From: Sarocladium kiliense
Lineage: Eukaryota > Ascomycota > Sordariomycetes > Hypocreales > Sarocladiaceae
DNA length: 64,000 bases
Reading direction: 5' to 3'
NCBI GenBank assembly: GCA_030734395.1
Contig: JAUZTG010000024.1
Span: 306,211 to 370,210 of the forward strand
Shown here: positions 53,936-64,000 of the stretch, piece after piece
Layout: every line of letters begins with the position of its first letter
How positions within the stretch are numbered: the first letter of the stretch is position 1
Program-made: the position numbers and the translations under genes
The notes under the pieces: model-generated
The model's database searches: none
Told to the model about the DNA's origin: nothing
The model's input: only the letters and a program-made list of their open reading frames with translations

Positions 53936-55586
53936 TTTGATGAGATTATGCTGAAGAGAAGGGACTTGAGAGGTTGTGAACCTGCTATTCAGAGGGTACA
54001 AAGATCAAGTACAAATAGCTCTTCGACGATCCCCGTGCTCATCGCCATGAACCGGATTATCCATTATTCTTTTGCAAATGGCTACACAGCCTCCGGTTTC
54101 CTTCCTCCTGCTATTCCCTGGGTCACAATCACTCAGATCTCTTAGCTTGGGGCTTTAGTGGCTTTGATCCGGGGTTGCGTGTAAGAGCGCGGATTTACTT
54201 CGCATGTACGTGGAGATTGCTAAGACACGCTAGGCGATAGTTCGGAGCAGCTAACACTTGCGTAGAGTCACGATGATTTCGGTAGTGAATGAATTTTGAG
54301 GGCTGGGCGCCCGGAATGAAGTCGAGATCCACGCAATTCCATGCTGGGAGGACTGCGCTGCTTGATACATGGATCCCCTCTTGATCGTGGAATCGTGGCT
54401 TTCACGCCCGAAAAGCGACTTCAAGACCGAACCCAAAGCTAACCGATTGACCAACCAATTCTCGCTCCGGTAGCTGATCTAATCTCGTATTGAGCTCTTC
54501 TCCGAGGCGCTGACGTGTACCAACAGTTTGGAATATCATCTCGGTCGGCATGGGGGCCTGCTCCTATCTCAACTCGAGAAAGCCAACAATGCCTTCATGG
54601 GATAGAAGAGCCGCCAGTGGGGCTGGCAGTTGCGTACACCCGACAGACAAGACCACATACCAGTGCTGGAGCCTCGTCTTATGTTCTATCGAGGCAAGAA
54701 ACGGAGTGTGGAATACACAGGAGCACGTAGTCGAACATGTTCATCGCATGAGAGCAAAGCCAATCAGCATTGTGGACGCGGACTTTGGTACGCGGCTTGC
54801 GCGGCTCTCCAGAGTTTAGCTTCGGGACTAGCTATAGCTTCAAGATGCTAGTGACTATTTTCGTCTTACAAAAGTCCAATCTGGGGCATGACATGATCTC
54901 ATGAAGTGACGAGTCTCACTGTGATCTAGACTCAAGGTGCGTTGTTGCGATGTTGATCTCATGCAGGGAAGATATCGTGCAAGATGAGCTGGGCCAAGCC
55001 AGCCAAGCTTTCGTTCCGATACATTAAAAGGTTAGGGACGATTTGATTCAGCCAGATGACCTTCGAGAGAACATGCCAGACTGCTTAGAGCGCAGGATTA
55101 ACTTAAGCAACACGCTTCTCTTGAGATCAAAGGCGGTTAGCTTCAATGGCTCCTGGAACTAGAAGTATGGCTCTTTCATTGAGGCGGCAATAAAGCTTGT
55201 AATTCTCCCTGGATATGAAGTTCTCGTACTTCAGCCTGTTGCTCAAGAAGCTTACCTCCTAGTCCTAAAAGAAGGGCAACGTCCTAGGCTGTGCCCCTAA
55301 GATGGTATTGTATTCTTAAGACGGTGCTGTACTCGTAAGACAATAGTATACGCTGAAGACGATGTTATACGCTGGATGGGTGATGATGCTATACGCTGCC
55401 TCTGGCTGCAATTGTCTTAGGAAAGGCGACGTCGAATGTATTTCTATATAACTTCATCTTCTCTTCCCTCAAGTGTAGCTGTTTCTCACCATCACTCAGC
55501 TTGTAAACCATCGCAAGACACCTCACCTCCACGCTTACAATACTGTTCCCCTTTCACGAGCTCCTTGTTCTCTCCATAACGCCACA
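53936..55586. other. Intergenic with 19-bp repeats
   Basis: About 1.65 kb. The only structure seen is the 19-bp tandem array at 55299-55374. Frames near 54515-54851 have no domain or matching splice sites. Confidence 0.5.
55299..55374. repeat. 19-bp tandem repeat, four diverged units
   Basis: Four contiguous 19-bp units all beginning AAGA (55299, 55318, 55337, 55356); units 3 and 4 share the end ATACGCTG, and a further ATACGCTG follows near 55390. It lies about 210 bp upstream of the small GPI-type gene. Confidence 0.7.
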
Positions 55587-55910
55587 ATGCGTCCCGCTTT
55601 CCTCCTCGCTACCGTCGTCTCCCTTGCAGGCTGTGCCTACGCGCTTGCCGACATCGACCAGCCTCTTCTCGATCGGGACCTTGATGCTGTACTACCACGC
55701 GCGGAGAAAGCCTCGGTCACTTCCGATTCGGCTGCTCGTCTGGCTGCTACCACCACTAGCGCCGCCGCGACCAGTAGCATGAAGACTTCTGGCACGAAGT
55801 CTCACACGACCAAGTCCGTGGAGACGTCTAAGAGCAAGGGCGCCGCTCCTCGGGAGACAGGCATGGGCCTCGCCGCCATCGCCGTCGGTCTGGCTGCAGC
55901 CGCTCTGTGA
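55587..55910 (+). CDS. Small Ser/Thr-rich secreted protein, probable GPI anchor
   Basis: Single exon, 107 aa. A signal peptide covers residues 1-21 (MRPAFLLATVVSLAGCAYALA). The middle is Ser/Thr/Lys-rich and likely O-mannosylated (TTTSAAATSSMKTSGTKS). The end is a hydrophobic tail (GLAAIAVGLAAAAL) after a small-residue region, as in GPI attachment signals. Likely a cell-wall or plasma-membrane surface protein. The promoter is pyrimidine-rich with CCATCACTCA blocks. No enzymatic domain. Its length and composition make homology weak, but the three-part layout is convincing. Confidence 0.78.
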   Translation: MRPAFLLATVVSLAGCAYALADIDQPLLDRDLDAVLPRAEKASVTSDSAARLAATTTSAAATSSMKTSGTKSHTTKSVETSKSKGAAPRETGMGLAAIAVGLAAAAL

Positions 55911-56282
55911 TCAAATGGGGTTCACACTTTTCGACTTGCGGTCAAGCGGGAGATGGATATCGGCCTGCAGGACATATGTGTGTTGGTTGGTATCGATTGG
56001 GCAGTCATCGTTGACTGGTTGTCAACGGTTGCTGATCATGCCGGTGTTCATAGTAGTGCGAAGCTCGGAAAGAATAATAGAAAACGTGTCCCTGTCCCGG
56101 TCGACAATTCGAAGGAACTACCCCACCGGTCCCTCAATGATTGTCTATTGTCATCAGTACCGTCGGAATACTTCACTGTGAATTATTACATTAGCTACAT
56201 TGACTGTTCAAGTGCTGTGTATGGTTGATTGCCGCAGCGGAAACTCATAGATATGGAACGAAGTCGCTTTCCTCGACTCAGG
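55911..56282. other. Intergenic between convergent genes
   Basis: 372 bp between the 3' ends of the GPI-type gene and regulator 5. Nothing recognised. Confidence 0.5.
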
Positions 56283-58230
56283 CTACTCCATTGAATCCAT
56301 TGCCCCCATCGTATGAATGGCCTTTAAGCCATTCCAGCAATCCAGATCGTCCACCTTTCGAAGGATCCATTCCAGCTTCTCTTGGGCGATTGGTGAGCCT
56401 GCCTGGTCCCCATCCTTGTTGGACACAATTTGTTCCAGATATGCGGCACTGATATCCCGTACCTTTGGCACTAGACTACTGCCGTTTGCATCAAACACCT
56501 TTGGCGGCAAGTTATATAATATCTCCAACAGGTCGTCCACAATCCGCTGGTGCTCTTCTGCACAGAAGGATGATGCTTCCGAGTTGTCATGCAGCTTGGA
56601 CGAGTATTTCTGCAAGATGTTGGACCTAATATGGAAGCTCGTGATGAAGATGTTCGCAATCTGCACATCGTGGCCATATGTGATGTTCCTGGGGCGAGAT
56701 AGTCCGCCTCTCCACCTGAGCTCTGGTGGCAGGTCATCAATGACCTGCCGAATTTTATCGAAATAGTACGCGATGAGATCCTCCGTTGATCGTTGTTCGT
56801 AATGATGGTGCTGTTCGCGAAGATGATGTTTTAGGCTTTGTGACTCGTGCCATATTGAGAATAGGTCACTGAGGCTATTCAGCCCGGGGATATAAGAAGT
56901 TTTCTCGCCATGCCAATGCATCAATTCTTCTGGAGCACAATTAAGCAATGGCGTCGAACCCGTAGTTGAAGGAGAAGGAGGATCGAGCTGCTCGTCCGTC
57001 AGAGCCTGTGGTCTTAGATAGGCTATATTGTCTTGCTCTGATATCAGAACAGGGCCATGAGTGCCGAATAGGTCGAGGCTCCTAAACGGTGAGGATTAGC
57101 GAAGCCTACTCTTACAGCATATTTCACTTATGTAGTCGAAGCCTTACTCGGTCCCGGCATATATCAACCAGAACAATCGCTTGAGTAGCTGCTGATCCAT
57201 CCAACTTGCCGGTGTTGCACTACTCAGCAATAGATAACGGGTTCCCGCAGCAGCCTCGGCCATAGCATAGTAGTGTCGAATGTTGCTCGTGATATGTGTG
57301 ACAATGGAAGCCCCGACATTATACATGGCAATGCACCAATCCACTGAGTAAGCCGGTCTGAAGATGCTGTGCTGGAGCAATTGGTGTTCTTCGATAAAGT
57401 CGATGCATCTCTCTACTGTGAGAAGACCATAGTCACCTCTGGGTAGAGTCGCTATCGTCGCCGAGCACACACTTACTACCAGGCCGCAAAATGTCCGATT
57501 TGTATCTGCTTCACCAGCGCTTAAGCGACTCAAGAAGCGCCGGCGAAGTAGAATGGGCGCAACAGCGTGAATTTTCTCGAACCAGTCATCGAGAATGCGT
57601 CTTATCGTTTCTACTGGAGCAAGCTGAGATATTTGGAAGGTCTGAGGGGCGCCTGATGCTGGCGTACTCACAGCTCCAGCAGCATAGCTTGGACTGCTAG
57701 AAGCGATGGGTTGCGCAATGCTTCTCGATGTTGGTGACAGACTGAAAGTTAAAGGTGACGGCCGCGTCTGATCTAAGGGAACATTGTTCCCGGGGGTGGT
57801 GAGACTCTCTTCAACCAGACTCGAGAATCTTCCGAACAGGTCAACCTTCAGCTCCCCAAGTCTCTAATAGCTAGACCAGCTTTGAGCGAGCATGTTCTCA
57901 CCCAAAGCATCTGAACATACCTGTTCGGTGGGCCTCTTCTCCTCCTTGGACGGTCTCGCGTGCATTCAATTCCTAGAAACGTACACCCGCTACAACGGGG
58001 TTCTCCCGGTACATGTTTACACTGCCAAAGACGTTGTGAGTAATCCCTTGCACGTCTGAGTGGAGAACGAAGCGGCAAAGAAGCCGAAGTAGTACCTTGA
58101 TCTTGCGTCCGCGACATGCATCACAAGCATTCTGGTTTCGCCCGGATCTGTTCGGATCTCGCGAGTGAGGCGTCCTAGAAGGCGATTGGGCCTCCGCAGA
58201 CAGGCTCTCGGGGGGACTGTCGTTCTGCAT
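56283..58230 (-). CDS. Zn(II)2Cys6 transcription factor 5 with fungal-specific TF domain
   Basis: Four exons (58096-58230, 57921-58021, 57148-57861, 56283-57081) encode 582 aa. The zinc cluster is at C36, C39, C46, C55, C58 and C65 (CX2CX6CX8CX2CX6C) and is interrupted by intron 1, exactly before C46, a common position in this class. GRF-like linker residues follow, then the regulatory domain (IRRILDDWFEKIHAVAPILLRR, LVVSVCSATIATL, LLKRLFWLIYAGTE). A 48-nt stop-free segment ending at TCTCAG within exon 3 (start about 57671, GTGAGT donor) might be a retained intron. It is divergent from the LAC12-type transporter at 58977, its likely target (inference). Confidence 0.86.
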
Positions 58231-58976
58231 CAGCAGCTGACAGCAGCGAGCTCGCTGGAGACAACGGGGCTTGCGGATATGGCTGGAGTCAAGTCGAACA
58301 GTAACATCCGAAGAGAAAGCGAGCAGGTAACAACGACAGGATAGTCCAACGGGATATGCGGCGGAGAGGTGTAATCCCTTGAGGAGCACCAGGAGAAACT
58401 TCGGATTTAGATATCCACCTCGGACTAGTCGCGAACGCATCCCAGAGCTGGGATCCGAGTCAACACATCACACGTCCCCATTCCCCAGCAATTGGCGCTC
58501 GGCTAGGGAGAAAGGCCTCATGGCTAGTGCTGTTCAAGCCTGCTTTAGTCGGCAAAGGTAAGTAAATGGCCGACTCGAACGTCCGGTTCTCCGCCACAGT
58601 CTACCATCCACACTCCTCCATGCCGACCACCGCGTGCCTGCGCTAGTTTCCAGCATCTCCATATGTCTGTCCCAGATACTCCTTCAAACCCCATGGGGAA
58701 CGAGCGAGAAAGGCGCACCAATCGCTGGAGTTCTTGGAGTACGCTATTGGTGTTCCAGGATCAGATCTCGTGATATGTGCCGTGAGGTGACTCGTGGTAG
58801 TGGCGTGCCGAGACACGTACCAGCTTGATGTTGCGAGATAACCGACCTGCAAGGAGACTGTTATATAAAGCTCAAGGCATGACTTTATCTCGACATCTGG
58901 GCTTCGGACACGCTCTGCAGGTTAAAACACCGATCTCACACCTACTCTCGGCTGCGCCTCCAGCAACACGCCCATC
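58231..58976. promoter_or_regulatory. Shared divergent promoter regulator 5 / LAC12-type transporter 2
   Basis: 746 bp between outward-facing ATGs. Contains a TATA box TATATAA (58862-58868) about 110 bp before the transporter ATG, a CCAAT box with its inverted partner (CCAAT near 58720, ATTGG near 58746), and a small dyad ATCCCAG-AG-CTGGGAT (58439-58454). Confidence 0.6.
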
Positions 58977-60820
58977 ATGGCCTCTGAGAAGAAGCAAGAC
59001 AGCGAAGGGATGACCCATGTTGACTATGCTGCTGAAGAACACCATGTCGCCCCCAAAGGCTCTGACCTTCCATTTTGGAAGCAACCTGAGCTGCGAAAGC
59101 TGTATGGCATGATGGTGTTCCTCTTCTTGGGTTCAACAACGCTTGGCTACGATGGCAGCTTACTCAATGGTCTGCAGACTATGGAATCCTGGAGAAACTG
59201 TAAGTCAACCTGCTGTCCGAAATCAGGGAGGCGACTAACCAGCAGTCCCATAGACTTCGATAATCCTACAGGGAGCCGTCTTGGTATCTTCGGTGCCATG
59301 CCGGGCTTTGGTGGCCTGTTCGTTCTACTGTTCGCCCCTTACATCGCCGACGGCTTCGGTCGAAAACGCGGTACCGCCATTGGCGCCGCCTTCGTCGTCT
59401 TCGGCGGTCTACTACAATCCTTCGCAGCTGCGTCACCATCCTCGAAGCGCGATGCCATGTATCTGTGCGGTCGATTCATCATGGGATTTGGTTCCAACAT
59501 CTCCAATGGAACATGCCCACTTCTCATCACAGAGGTGGCGCATCCCAAACACCGAGGCAAGATCACTACCATTTACAACACTTTATGGTATCTAGGAGCT
59601 ATCATCGCGGCCTGGACGTGCTTCGGTACTCTGCAGAACCAAACTGGTCACATCCAGTGGAGGCTGCCCACAGGTCTCCAATGCCTGATGCCCGGTGTTC
59701 AACTTCTGGCTGTCTGGTTACTCCCTGAGAGTCCAAGGTGGCTCATTAGTAAGGGCAAGGAGGATGAAGCCCGGAAGGTTCTAGTGAAGTACCACGGCAA
59801 CAACGACGAGAACGATGAGTTCGTCCAGTGGGAATATGCCGAGATCTTGAACACACTGCGGCTAGAGGAGGAGACGTCAAAGAACGGTTGGGCAGAGCTG
59901 ATTAGGACCAAGGGTAACCGCAAGCGTTGTGCCTTGATCATTGCTACAGCCATATTCTCCCAGTGCAGTGGCAACGGCTTGGTCTCTTACTATGTGAGTC
60001 GCCTTGTTCATCCATGAAGGCCATCCCATGTTGCATAAGACACTAACTCAGGACCTATATAGCTCGCTGCAGTCTTGAGTACCATCGGAATCAAAGAGTA
60101 TGATTTCTCGGTCCTAATTTCATAAGGGAGACGCCGCTAACATCCTCCCTTCTTTAGCTCAATTACCCAAGCTTACATCAACGGCGGCCTCACAATCTGG
60201 TGCTGGCTTGTTTCCCTCATCTCTGCCTTCTTCGTGGACCGCGTCGGCCGCAGAGTGCTCTTCATGGTCGCTGCGGTGGGTATGCTGGTGTCTTTCAGCA
60301 TCTGGACAGCCTGCAGCGCCGTCTACGCCAGAACGGAATCCGCTTCTGCTGGCATCGCTGTGGTGGCCATGATCTTCCTCTTTTATGGGATGGCCGGCGC
60401 AGCGTGGCCAGGCTTGACCGTTAGCTACACGGTCGAGATCTTACCTTATAACATTCGAGCCAAGGGCCTCACCTTGTGCTTCTGTTTCACTGCATTGAGT
60501 GGTGTGTTCAATCAATATGTCAACCCGCTTGGCCTGGAAGCGCTTGCGTGGCGATTCTACTTGGTATACATCGCCGTGTAAGTCATCGATCACCACTGTC
60601 CCTGACGCCCGCATTCTAAATACTGACTCATCAATGATATTCTAGTCTGGTGATCGAATGCTTGGTCATCTACTTCTTCTTCGTTGAGACAAAGGGTCCA
60701 ACGCTTGAGGAGATTGCAATGCTTTTCGATGGAGAAGACTCGGCTGCAGGTGTCGCACGAGCACAAGCAGATAACAAGGTGGTTCAAATGGTCAACGAGA
60801 AAAGCATTAACGATGCTTGA
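58977..60820 (+). CDS. MFS sugar transporter 2, LAC12-type
   Basis: Five exons (58977-59199, 59254-59993, 60063-60097, 60158-60577, 60646-60820) encode 530 aa with 12 helices; the third exon is only 35 nt. Motifs: TLGYDGSLLNGLQ in helix 1, ADGFGRKRG, PESPRWLISKGKEDEAR, SQCSGNGLVSYYLAAVL, DRVGRRVLF, and VETKGPTLEE near the C-terminus. All four introns are GT-AG with agreeing phase. Lactose-permease-like plasma-membrane symporter; the transported sugar is unknown. It is divergent from zinc-cluster regulator 5 and has a TATA box about 110 bp upstream, so strong inducible expression is plausible. It belongs to the same subgroup as the transporter at 45606. Confidence 0.92.
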
Positions 60821-61338
60821 TTGCTTGACCTGTTTCGCGATCTGAAGGTTGAGGTCTCGGCTACTTCACAAATACGATGTATGCACCTCCGAAGGAACCA
60901 GCTCATCAGAACTATCGTCACAGGGACCATCACTAGCTGTACACAAGTGGTAGCAATGTCCTGGTCATCAAATGGATATCGATTATTCCAAGTGTCAATC
61001 CCAGTCCTTGAATACCAAGTGCCAATCCGGATCGAATCGAACGAACGCCCGTCCATAGGAGCCGTCTCCCACTGTCCAGTACTCCTCTTTGACCAATTTG
61101 CTGCAGTTCCCATATTCATACTTCGTAAGGTTAAAAACAAGTGTCGTAACCAACAAGATACACCAGCGGGCCAGTCAAGGTCCCGTATTCATTATTTGAT
61201 GTGAGTATGCAGCCTCATCATCCATTCATCAACTTCGTCTGCACCGCTTCGAGCCTCAGAAGCGAGTGCCAGTCCGCCCACGTCGTACCGTGCGGATACA
61301 GCCACAAATATTGCGCTCCCATACTGAGCTTTGGCCAC
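60821..61338. other. Intergenic between convergent genes
   Basis: 518 bp between the 3' ends of the transporter and the large acidic protein gene. Nothing recognised. Confidence 0.5.
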
Positions 61339-63935
61339 TCATAGTTTGCCAGCCCTGATCTCCTTCTCAAAGATCTTCACGCCCCACGCGTCGTAGAACT
61401 GTAGTGGCCCAACTGTCTTGAATCTCAACCTCTGCCCACTGTCGTGCGAGTCCTCATCGCTCTCGCTGTCTGTGTCTAGCTCGATTGATGGCAAGATAGG
61501 GTAGGCATCATGTGCGGCGGTCTGAGTCTTAGGCTTACCCAGCCCGCTACCATTGCCACTTCTCTTCTTCTTCCCGCTTTCTCCTCCTTCACCCTCACTG
61601 TCACTATCGCCATCTTTGTCATTGCTGGACGGCCGGATGATACGGTCCACACGGTCATTCTCCATTGCGATCCACTCAAGTTTCAGTTCGGGGTGATGGG
61701 AGAGGTTATCGACAATGAAGCGGAGGATCTCACGCATTACCCAGATGCATGTATCGTTGTTGCGGAAATGCAAAATGTTGAGTGCGCGGAGACTGACAAG
61801 TCCTGAGAAGTATTGCATGAACGCGTGCTGTTTCAATGTTAGCGGGTGGCTCTCTGAGTACCTGACATATTTCGTGACTTACCACTGCATGTATATTCAT
61901 GCTCACCGCCAGCTCCTCGAGCTTGAGCCCCCTTGTGCAAATCATGATCATAGTCTTCTCGTTAATATCCCAGTCGGTGCTATTGGACTCGTCTTTGATC
62001 ATCAGCCTCTTGAGCTTTCCAATGTGCTTGGATAAGACCAGGCGCCGGATGTGATCTAGCCCAACCGTGCAGGGAGGGGCGTCGCTCTCAGGTCGATGCT
62101 TAGGACTGCGTTGGAGCATGTACAGCTCATGCAACTCAGGCAACGCTGCCATGCAGAGAATGAACTGAGTTGATACGTGATCGGTATAGACACTACGCAG
62201 TGCGAGGGGTTGTGTAGCGTGTTCCCGCTTCAACAATGCCCAAATTGGCGCCTGATTGCCCACGTTAAGGAGCGTCAGTTGCTTCAGACAATGCAAGTTG
62301 ATGGACCGGCTAAGGACTGAGGGCTTGACAGGAATGAGGTGTATGCTGAGTGACTCTAGTGACAGGCCTCTCGTCTGCCGAATATAGTCCGTCATGGCCT
62401 GACTCGATGGGTCCGTATCTTGCGCGGATGATCCAGATCTGCGTTCTGCACTTCGAATACTTTTCTTCAAAGATGAGATACCCATGTTGAGCGCAGCAAG
62501 ATCTTCCTCCGCTTTCCCAAGGAATTCTTCGTGTTGGTCGGGATCGTCAAGACGAAGGTCTTGGATCCGCCTAGCGACTGCAGTAGCTTCGTCCTGCAGA
62601 TCAGCGCATTCTGCCTTCAGCTTCGCAAGATCCTTGTCCTTTCCTGTGGCAGAGGAACTCCGGGAGCCACGGATAGGGGTAGATGCAATCGGAGATACTG
62701 GAAGCGCTACGCTTGCAGGGGACGCGACCACCGATGGGATGCGCTGGCCAGTGTCTTCGCTGTTCTGTGCATATTCGTCTGCCTCATCATCAAGCGCGTC
62801 ATCGACGGTTTCGACATGCTCAATATCAATGTCGTCGGCTGGTGATACAAGTTGTTTCCCGTTTCGCTCTGGGCCGATCGTTGCGGACGGGTCAGGTCCA
62901 GGGCGGGTTGCTCCTGGATGCCCTTCTGAATCAACCGCAGCAGGGCCTGCACAGCTCGATTCCCCTTTGCGGTCGCCTTTTGTACCAGTTTCTGGCGTTT
63001 CGTCGTCTTTCCTCGCTTCAAGGGTCTCGGGGGCCTCAATATACTTCTTGGCCGCTTTGGCGATCAAGTCCAAGATCTCTTGCTGAGCGGCTGAAAGATC
63101 GCTCGACCCGGCTTGCATCGACATCAGCTGTTTGGAAACCTTGGCCAGTGATGCCCTGAACGCTTCCTTCGCATCCTCTTGCGGATTCTCCTCCTTCTCT
63201 TTGCCCTTCTCGGACCGAAGTGTCGAAGGGCCAGGTTCCGAAATGCTTGGCATATTTCGCTTTTTCAGTAAGACTGGCTCAACCCCCAGGATCTTGCCTA
63301 AAACTGCCTCCTGAACCTTTCGTTCTTCTGCAGCCCGAAACAATTTCGCAGGGGCACTTGTATTGAGACTTGATTCGTGGTCGTGAACAGCATAATCGTC
63401 TTCAACGTCCGAGTCGTCCGGGTCATGATTTAGCAGGTTCGACGTCCGAGTTTGCTGGGCTAGGGTATCCGAAAAGGACAAGTGAAGTTCTTTCAATTTG
63501 CCCGAGTTTCGGACACACGTTCGTAGCTCATCGACGAGATCCGTATTGTCAATATCCAGCACGCTCAGACTGCGGAGATCCTTGAAGCCTGCGAGCGTGG
63601 TTGGATACTTGAGATCAGCCCCGCGCTTCACGGATCGGCATCTGTTCGGCGGCCTATGCGACGGCCAGAGACTGGAGGCTGAAGTACCCGGGACTGGCGG
63701 GCTAGAGGCGAGTGGGAAGGTCAAGGACGACACGGGTGGAGGTGATGAAGAAGGAGGAGCAGAAGCCCAGTGTGAATGCGGGGGCTCTTGGTGTGTGCCC
63801 GCCGATGCAGGAAGAGGTGGAGGTTCTCGATAATATGATTCGCCTGCCTGCATACGGATATGCAGGTTCTTCAATGTCTTGATCCGATGCAGTTCCTCGT
63901 AAACCGGTCTGCTTAATTCGACTCGAATATTCCAT
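61339..63935 (-). CDS. Large acidic coiled-coil / degenerate LRR protein, 5' end outside window
   Basis: Two exons are visible: 61883-63935 and 61339-61827 (intron 61828-61882, GTAAGT donor, AACAG acceptor, phase 0), about 850 codons to a TGA. The first visible exon begins at an acceptor (TAACTGACTGCTAGCTAG before WNIRVELSRPVYEELHR), so at least one 5' exon lies off the right edge. Contents: scattered leucine-rich strands (LRSLSVLDIDNT, LKELHLSF, LKQLTLLNVG, LKLEELAVSM), a long Glu/Lys/Ser disordered centre, a coiled coil (LAKLKAECADLQDEATAVARR), and an acidic C-terminal Asp/Ser region (DGDSDSEGEGGES). Possibly an F-box/LRR-type protein. Function unknown. Confidence 0.68.
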
Positions 63936-63972
63936 CTAGCTAGCAGTCAGTTATCCAAAACGGAATTCGCTC

Positions 63973-63991
63973 GGGGGGGGGGGGGGGGGGG
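63973..63991. repeat. Poly-G homopolymer (19 G)
   Basis: Run of 19 G preceded by CGCTC, ten bases before the window ends, probably inside the intron upstream of the acidic-protein exon. Same CTC-G19 join as at 26483-26501. Confidence 0.9.
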
Positions 63992-64000
63992 TAAGAAGGC

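Noticed and set aside
63973..64000. Telomere or assembly-gap end at the right edge
   Set aside because: The G run is a pure homopolymer, not a TTAGGG-type telomere repeat, and unique sequence continues after it.

Overview
The window is nuclear DNA of a filamentous ascomycete (Pezizomycotina). The evidence is: many short introns (about 49-83 nt) with GTAAGT-type donors and CTAAC/CTGAC-like branch points, five Zn(II)2Cys6 transcription factors, a fungal RGS-LOV photoreceptor, a Pth11-type 'rhodopsin-domain' membrane protein, and a split IDH1 gene. I cannot fix the genus from sequence alone. I assembled 26 gene models by hand, checking donor, acceptor and phase at each junction. No rRNA, tRNA, CRISPR array or intact transposon was recognised.

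Layout. 0-10 kb: a short-chain dehydrogenase (SDR) divergent from a zinc-cluster regulator, a secreted protein of unknown family, a SnoaL-like protein and a large secreted beta-helix (GH141-like) protein. 10-20 kb: a sugar transporter, an RGS-LOV light receptor, a small cysteine-rich secreted protein and a 7-TM protein. 20-31 kb: a Gfo/Idh/MocA oxidoreductase divergent from a zinc-cluster regulator, an UNC-93-like transporter divergent from a second, intron-rich Gfo/Idh/MocA enzyme, then an F-box-like protein. 32-45 kb: an ACS-type MFS permease, a zinc-cluster regulator divergent from a second SDR, another zinc-cluster regulator, and a GH5 glucanase. 45-64 kb: a LAC12-type sugar transporter, housekeeping IDH1, an F-box-like protein, a GH35/42-like beta-galactosidase, a small GPI-type protein, a fifth zinc-cluster regulator divergent from another LAC12-type transporter, and a large acidic protein cut by the window end.

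How it may work together. Apart from IDH1 the content is accessory and catabolic: three glycosidase-type enzymes, three sugar transporters plus two other MFS proteins, four NAD(P)-type oxidoreductases and five dedicated regulators. This looks like a patchwork of small carbon-uptake and catabolism modules. Six head-to-head gene pairs share 466-1043 bp promoters. Three join an oxidoreductase to a zinc-cluster regulator, and each of those has its own palindromic element in the shared promoter (an 11+11 bp dyad, a 9+9 bp CGG/CCG dyad, three TCCATGGA sites). These are candidate operators of local self-contained switches. Other notable items are two GC-AG introns, long G/C homopolymers, stop-free candidate introns and a 12-bp minisatellite.
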